A DNA stretch of 10,161 nucleotides. Source: Paraprevotella stercoravium. GTDB taxonomy: Bacteria; Bacteroidota; Bacteroidia; Bacteroidales; Bacteroidaceae. The notes under the pieces are model-generated. The model ran no database searches, was not told where the DNA came from, and worked only from the letters and a program-made list of their open reading frames with translations. Made by a program: the position numbers and the translations under genes. The DNA is taken from the NCBI GenBank assembly GCA_018883665.1, contig JAHLFU010000251.1:1-10161 (forward strand), written 5' to 3'. Below, piece after piece: positions 6,318-10,161 of the stretch (position 1 is the first letter of the stretch; every line of letters starts with the position of its first letter).

Positions 6318-6354
6318 ATGTTCACTTTTGAGGAAAAATCTCAAAAGTGAACAT
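6318..6354. repeat. Perfect 15-bp inverted repeat upstream of rloAB
   Basis: ATGTTCACTTTTGAG (6318-6332) and its exact complement (6340-6354) surround a seven-base A-rich centre. It overlaps the -33 position of the rloAB promoter and lacks a T-tract, so it reads better as an operator or recombination site than as a terminator. No cognate regulator gene is adjacent. Confidence 0.75.
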
Positions 6355-6400
6355 AATTATTCTCGAAATAAAAATACATACCCCCAAATACATGATATAA

Positions 6401-6435
6401 AAGTAATGCTCCAAAACAGAATTTGAGCATTACTT
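6401..6435 (-). terminator. Terminator after hisC
   Basis: AAGTAATGCTC (6401-6411) and GAGCATTACTT (6425-6435) pair perfectly over 11 bp. On the minus strand the hairpin is followed by TTATATC, a modest T-rich tail. It begins 11 bp beyond the hisC stop codon and would stop most hisGDC transcripts before rloAB and hisB. Confidence 0.65.
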
Positions 6436-6445
6436 ATTCTTATGG

Positions 6446-7480
6446 CTAATATTGTCGTAAAGCGGCCAGTAAGGCGCTGTTTTCGTCTTTGGTTCCGATA
6501 GTCACGCGCAGGCAGTCGCCGCACAGTTCGATCTTGCTGCGGTTACGCACAATGATGCCGCGCTCCACCAGATAGCGGTAGATGCGGTCGGCTCCGTCCA
6601 CACGGGCCAGGAAGAAGTTGGCGTCACTGGGATACACACAGCGGCACAAAGGCAGTTCGGCAAAGGCACGCATCATCTGGCCGCGCTCTTCCTTCAGGGT
6701 GGAGATCCATTTCTCGATCTCGAAACGGTGGTCGAGCTGGCTCAGCGCCTGGTCTTGGGTCAGCTGGCTGATATTATAGGGGTATTTCACCTTGTTGAAC
6801 AGGGCGATGATCTCGGGAGAGGCAAAAGCCATGCCGAGACGGATGGCGGCAGAGGCCCAGGCCTTGGAGAAGGTGTTCAGCACAATCAGATTGGAATAGC
6901 GCTGCAGATCCAGACGGAAGGGACGCTGCTGGGAGAAGTCGGAATAGGCTTCGTCGATCACCACAATACCGTCAAACTTCTCCAACAGGCGCTCCATCTC
7001 CGGACGGGAGAGGTCGTTGCCGGTAGGGTTGTTGGGCGAACAGAGGAAGATGGCCTTGGTATGCTCGTCGCAAGCGGCCAGCAGATCGTCGGCACGGAAG
7101 CAGTAGCTGGCATCCAGGGATACCTTGCGGTAGGCCACATTGTTGATGTCGGCACAGACTTCATACATGCCATAGGTGGGTGAGATGGCCACGACATTGT
7201 CCACGCCGGGCTCACAGAACACACGGAACACCAGGTCGATGGCTTCATCACTGCCGTTGCCCAGGAAAATGCTGGCGGCAGGCACTTCCTTGATGCGGGA
7301 AAGGGTCTGCTTCAGGTGGAGCTGCAGCGGGTCGGGATAACGGTTGTAGGGGGCGTTGTAGGGATTCTCGTTGGCATCGAGAAATACCGTGGCTTCCACT
7401 CCTTTATATTCGTCGCGCGCGGAACTGTAGGGTTTCAGGCGCCAGATATTGGGGCGCACAAGTTGTTCCAGATTTTTCAT
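6446..7480 (-). CDS. hisC: Histidinol-phosphate aminotransferase
   Basis: A PLP-dependent enzyme that converts imidazole-acetol phosphate to histidinol phosphate with glutamate. The 344 residues show the class I/II aminotransferase pattern: 'LDANENP' (34-40) substrate loop, 'SPNNPTGN' (148-155), 'DEAYSDF' (176-182) with Asp176 contacting PLP, and the PLP-binding Lys206 in 'NTFSKAWASAAIRLG' (202-216). Length and motifs are normal. It lies 20 bp after hisD, in the same transcript. A hairpin terminator follows, so in this strain it appears to be the last gene of the attenuator-controlled his transcript. Confidence 0.97.
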   Translation of the reverse strand: MKNLEQLVRPNIWRLKPYSSARDEYKGVEATVFLDANENPYNAPYNRYPDPLQLHLKQTLSRIKEVPAASIFLGNGSDEAIDLVFRVFCEPGVDNVVAISPTYGMYEVCADINNVAYRKVSLDASYCFRADDLLAACDEHTKAIFLCSPNNPTGNDLSRPEMERLLEKFDGIVVIDEAYSDFSQQRPFRLDLQRYSNLIVLNTFSKAWASAAIRLGMAFASPEIIALFNKVKYPYNISQLTQDQALSQLDHRFEIEKWISTLKEERGQMMRAFAELPLCRCVYPSDANFFLARVDGADRIYRYLVERGIIVRNRSKIELCGDCLRVTIGTKDENSALLAALRQY

Positions 7481-7500
7481 ATCGATCTTTTTTTAAGGGT

Positions 7501-8781
7501 TTACAGACTGTTCAGACGAAGGGTCATGGCGTTCTTGTGGGCATCGAGATGTTCGTTGGCGGCCATGACGGCTACCGTAGGACCGATGCGGCGTACCCCT
7601 TCGGGGGTGAGTTTCTGGAAGGTGATCTTGCGGTGGTAGCTGTCGAGATTGACACCGCTGTAGGCCGTGGCATAGCCGTTGGTCGGCAGGGTGTGGTTGG
7701 TACCGGACGCATAGTCGCCGGCACTCTCGGGAGTCCATGAACCGAGGAAGACACTGCCGGCATTGATCACGCCTTGCGCCAGCTCCAGATAGTCGGCGGT
7801 CTCGATGATGAGGTGTTCGGGAGCATAGCGGTTGGTCAGGGCCAGGGCTTCGGCACGGTCGCGCACCAGAATGATCTTGCTGCTCTCCAGGGCACGGCTG
7901 GCGATTTCCTGACGGGGCAACTGCGCCAGCTGACGCTCCACTTCGGCTACAACCTGCGGAATCAGTTCCTCGGAGGTGGTGACCAGCAGCACCTGACTGT
8001 CCACACCGTGCTCGGCCTGGGACAGGAGATCGGCGGCCACAAAGTCGGGACGGGAGGTCTCGTCGGCCAGCACTTCCACTTCCGACGGACCGGCAGGCAT
8101 GTCGATGGCTACATCGTGCAGGGATACCTGCTGCTTGGCGGCGGTGACATACTGGTTGCCGGGACCGAAGATCTTGTAGACCTTGGGCACGGATTCGGTA
8201 CCGTAGGCCATGGCGCCGATGGCCTGCACACCGCCGGCCTTAAAGATTTTGCTCACACCGGCCACACGGGCGGCATAGAGAATGGCGGGATGGATCTTGC
8301 CCTCACGGTTGGGCGGCGTGCAGAGCACGATCTCACCGCAACCGGCAATGCGGGCGGGGGTGGCGAGCATCAGCACCGTAGAGAACAGGGGGGCGGTGCC
8401 GCCGGGAATATAGAGTCCTACCTTTTCGATGGGGACGTATTTCTGCCAGCAGGTCACTCCTTCGGTCACCTGTACGGGACGGCTCTCGAAACGCTGGGCG
8501 GCATGGAACTTCTCAATGTTCGCATGGGCCTGACGCAGGGCTTCCTTCAGTTCGTCGGACACCAGGCGGTCGGCCTCGTCCCACTCGGCATCGCTCACGG
8601 CCAGACTGTCCAGACGGACATGGTCAAACCGTTCTTCGTATTCTTTCACGGCCTCGTCACCACGGCCGCGCACAGCCTGTAGCACCGTGCGCACGGTGTC
8701 GTTCAGCGTGGTGACATCCAAAGCCGGACGACGGAGCAGTTCCTCCCATTGGGAGGGATCGGGATATCGGATAATATTCAT
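7501..8781 (-). CDS. hisD: Histidinol dehydrogenase
   Basis: A zinc- and NAD-dependent enzyme that oxidises L-histidinol to L-histidine in two steps. The 426 residues carry the full family pattern: 'GLYIPGGTAPL' (122-132), 'KIFGPGNQYVTAAKQ' (203-217), 'DMPAGPSEVEVLAD' (227-240) and 'DLLSQAEHG' (251-259). Zinc ligands Gln255, His258, Asp356 ('ESAGDYASGTNH') and His415 fall at a constant offset of four from the E. coli positions, and the catalytic pair Glu322/His323 is present in 'PEHL'. It follows hisG by 43 bp without a terminator. Intact and typical. Confidence 0.98.
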   Translation of the reverse strand: MNIIRYPDPSQWEELLRRPALDVTTLNDTVRTVLQAVRGRGDEAVKEYEERFDHVRLDSLAVSDAEWDEADRLVSDELKEALRQAHANIEKFHAAQRFESRPVQVTEGVTCWQKYVPIEKVGLYIPGGTAPLFSTVLMLATPARIAGCGEIVLCTPPNREGKIHPAILYAARVAGVSKIFKAGGVQAIGAMAYGTESVPKVYKIFGPGNQYVTAAKQQVSLHDVAIDMPAGPSEVEVLADETSRPDFVAADLLSQAEHGVDSQVLLVTTSEELIPQVVAEVERQLAQLPRQEIASRALESSKIILVRDRAEALALTNRYAPEHLIIETADYLELAQGVINAGSVFLGSWTPESAGDYASGTNHTLPTNGYATAYSGVNLDSYHRKITFQKLTPEGVRRIGPTVAVMAANEHLDAHKNAMTLRLNSL

Positions 8782-8824
8782 GGTTTCTGTCTTTATATAT
8801 ATTCATGTATCGGGTGAGGAATCA

Positions 8825-9676
8825 CTAGAGAATCATTTTCTCAACCGGAAGCACCAGAATGCCTTGCGCGCCAAGCTCCTTCAGACGGCTGATGATGTCC
8901 CAGAAGCGTTTTTCGTCGAGCACGGTGTGCACACTGCTCCACCCTTCCTGAGCCAGCGGCATCACGGTAGGGCTCTTGGCACCGGGGAGTACCGCCACCA
9001 CATCGGCCACCTTGTCGGTAGGCACGTTCATCAGCACGTATTTCTTGTCCTCGGCACTCTTCACGGCCTCGATGCGGAACAGAAGTTCGTCCAGAATGGC
9101 GCGTTTCTCTTCCGACATTCCCTTGTGACCGATCAGCAGGGCCTCGCTCTGCATCACGACTTCCACTTCCTTCAGGTTGTTGCTCACCAGGGTGGAACCG
9201 GAGCTGACAATATCGAAGATGGCATCGGCCAGACCGATACCGGGAGCGATCTCCACCGAACCGGTGATGACGTGGATCTCGGCCTCTACCCCATTCTGCT
9301 GCAGATAGCTCTTCAGGATGCCGGGATAGGACGTGGCGATCTTCTTGCCGGCAAACCAGCTCAGACCGGGATAGTCCTCGGCCTTGGGAATGGCCAGCGA
9401 CAGACGGCACTTGCTGAAGCCCAACGGACGCACGATCTCGGCGTCTTCGGCACGCTCGGCAAACTCGTTGTGGCCCACAATACCGACATCGGCCACGCCG
9501 GTGGCTACCGACTGCGGGATATCGTCGTCGCGCAGGTAAAGCACTTCGACAGGGAAATTGGAGGACTGTACCAGCAGGGTACGCTTGCTGGAACTTACTT
9601 TGATTCCGGCCTCACTCAGGAGCGCCATGGTGTCTTCAAAAAGACGGCCTTTGGATTGTACGGCAATTCTTAACAT
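8825..9676 (-). CDS. hisG: ATP phosphoribosyltransferase, long form
   Basis: Catalyses the first committed step of histidine synthesis, joining ATP and PRPP. At 283 residues it is the long, self-sufficient form: an N-terminal catalytic region ('RIAVQSKGRL' from residue 3, 'GVADVGIVGHNEF', 'GKKIATSYPGILKSYL') plus a C-terminal ACT-like regulatory domain ending 'RLKELGAQGILVLPVEKMIL', which binds histidine for feedback inhibition. No HisZ partner is therefore needed. 'APGIGLADAIFDIVSSGSTL' is the PRPP-binding loop. It is the first structural gene after the attenuator and shares the his promoter. Confidence 0.98.
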   Translation of the reverse strand: MLRIAVQSKGRLFEDTMALLSEAGIKVSSSKRTLLVQSSNFPVEVLYLRDDDIPQSVATGVADVGIVGHNEFAERAEDAEIVRPLGFSKCRLSLAIPKAEDYPGLSWFAGKKIATSYPGILKSYLQQNGVEAEIHVITGSVEIAPGIGLADAIFDIVSSGSTLVSNNLKEVEVVMQSEALLIGHKGMSEEKRAILDELLFRIEAVKSAEDKKYVLMNVPTDKVADVVAVLPGAKSPTVMPLAQEGWSSVHTVLDEKRFWDIISRLKELGAQGILVLPVEKMIL

Positions 9677-9723
9677 ATTCTTTCGTTTTAATTAGGTTTT
9701 TCGTTTACGGATCTGACAGATAC

Positions 9724-9754
9724 AAAAAAAGGCTTGCGGTTACCCGGCAAGCCT
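9724..9754 (-). terminator. his attenuator terminator
   Basis: On the minus strand AGGCUUGC pairs with GCAAGCCU. Two more G-C pairs past a bulged C close a GUAA (GNRA-type) tetraloop, and seven U residues follow. It lies between the leader peptide and hisG, 48 bp before the hisG ATG, where a terminator makes sense only as a conditional attenuator. Confidence 0.88.
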
Positions 9755-9801
9755 CTTGTATTCTGATCTGGACTATCTGCATAGCCTCATCGCCTACCGA
9801 G
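9743..9801 (-). promoter_or_regulatory. his antiterminator
   Basis: CUCGGUAGGC (9792-9801), starting two bases after the leader stop codon, can form ten consecutive pairs (three G-U) with GCUUGCCGGG (9743-9752), which includes the 5' arm and loop of the terminator. The two structures are mutually exclusive. A ribosome finishing the leader would cover 9792-9801 and allow termination; one stalled at the His codons would leave it free. Confidence 0.75.
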
Positions 9802-9803
9802 TT

Positions 9804-9851
9804 TTACACGTTAGGATGATGATGGTGGTATGTAGCGTTCAGACAAATCAT
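9804..9851 (-). CDS. hisL: his operon leader peptide
   Basis: A 15-residue reading frame, MICLNATYHHHHPNV, ending in TAA. Four consecutive histidine codons (CAC CAT CAT CAT, 9816-9827) sit near its end, as in the enterobacterial HisL peptide, which likewise has a His run followed by Pro. It starts about 20 bases after the predicted transcription start and is followed by the antiterminator and terminator. The peptide has no function as a product: ribosome stalling when charged His-tRNA is scarce would favour antitermination and his expression. The attenuation mechanism is well established in Proteobacteria; here it is inferred from sequence. Confidence 0.85.
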   Translation of the reverse strand: MICLNATYHHHHPNV

Positions 9852-9877
9852 ATCTGTGTTTCTTTATTGTTCAAGGG

Positions 9878-9908
9878 CAAAGATAATAAATGCTCTGCAT
9901 TTTTCAAA
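9878..9908 (-). promoter_or_regulatory. his operon promoter
   Basis: On the minus strand TTTG (9905-9908) and TATCTTTG (9878-9885) are 19 bases apart, an exact match to the Bacteroidetes primary-sigma pattern. Transcription is expected near 9871, giving a leader of about 195 bases before hisG. Confidence 0.8.
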
Positions 9909-9958
9909 TGTTTTGAAAGTTTTTTTAGAATAACCGGCCATGAATCACAGTTACGGAA

Positions 9959-10161
9959 TCAGGATACAAGGATTTCCCTATAGTCATCCAAATGATCATA
10001 GGCAACAGAAATCATCCGATCGGTAAACAAATTTTTCTTTCTTTCGGTCCAATTTCTGATTCTCTGAATGGTTTCCTCTTTATTAATACCCGGATTTTCT
10101 TTCCGGATAAAATCGACAGAAGCCAATACTTCCAAAGCCAGGGCGGACTGAAAACCGTCAA
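9959..10161 (-). CDS. C-terminal end of an unrecognised protein (partial)
   Basis: An open frame enters from the right edge and ends with TGA at 9959-9961; 66 residues are visible, starting 'DGFQSALALEVLASVDFIRK' and ending 'DYREILVS'. It is mostly helical and charged, with no catalytic motif, membrane segment or Cys/His cluster. It is read on the same strand as hisG, and the his promoter begins about 50 bp beyond its stop. I do not recognise the family. Codon use looks native and nothing suggests damage. Confidence 0.7.
   Translation of the reverse strand, partial: DGFQSALALEVLASVDFIRKENPGINKEETIQRIRNWTERKKNLFTDRMISVAYDHLDDYREILVS

Noticed and set aside
6318..6354. CRISPR or insertion-sequence end
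   Set aside because: Only one palindrome is present, with no repeated units, spacers or transposase nearby.
7774..9673. Long plus-strand open frames opposite hisD and hisG
   Set aside because: Gly/His-rich shadow translations without recognisable domains; both are explained by the antisense of intact enzymes.
9756..9983. Plus-strand 75-codon frame over the his leader region
   Set aside because: Antisense to the leader peptide, his promoter and end of the upstream gene; no plus-strand promoter and no protein-like pattern.

Overview
The window looks like chromosomal DNA of a Bacteroidales bacterium (Bacteroides, Phocaeicola or Parabacteroides type). Four promoters carry a Bacteroidetes -7 element (TAnnTTTG), two of them with TTTG 19-20 nt upstream, and the histidine genes run in the order hisG-hisD-hisC-hisB. 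Apart from the first gene, everything is on the minus strand. The his genes and rubrerythrin are GC-rich; the other genes are visibly AT-rich, as expected of accessory DNA laid onto a core backbone.

Right to left in transcription order: the tail of an unrecognised gene (9959-10161); a Bacteroidetes promoter; a 15-codon histidine leader peptide with four consecutive His codons, followed by a terminator and a competing antiterminator (a complete his attenuator, absent from simple ORF calling); hisG, hisD, hisC; a hairpin terminator; an AT-rich two-gene insert encoding a RloA-like ATPase and a RloB-like partner (RloAB/AbiL-type candidate phage defence) with its own promoter and a perfect 15-bp palindrome; then hisB, separated from the rest of its operon by this insert.

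Beyond hisB lies a rubrerythrin gene with a PerR/Fur-type palindrome, TTGTAATGATTACAA, in its promoter. Immediately after the rubrerythrin terminator is an AT-rich three-gene cassette (778-2125): a RelE/HigB-like candidate toxin, an overlapping XRE-type antitoxin with a C-terminal tail, and a SecB-like small protein. This is the layout of a toxin-antitoxin-chaperone (TAC) module. The cassette lies between two near-identical copies (28 of 29 bases) of the same terminator, suggesting how it was gained.

The left end (1-660) holds an XRE regulator with a coiled-coil tail on the plus strand, followed by strong hairpins and CGGACA repeats in 11-bp phase, possibly the edge of another mobile element.

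The main points are the candidate TAC cassette between duplicated terminators, the defence pair inside the his operon, and the his attenuator. Family assignments were made by reading motifs; no database search was run.
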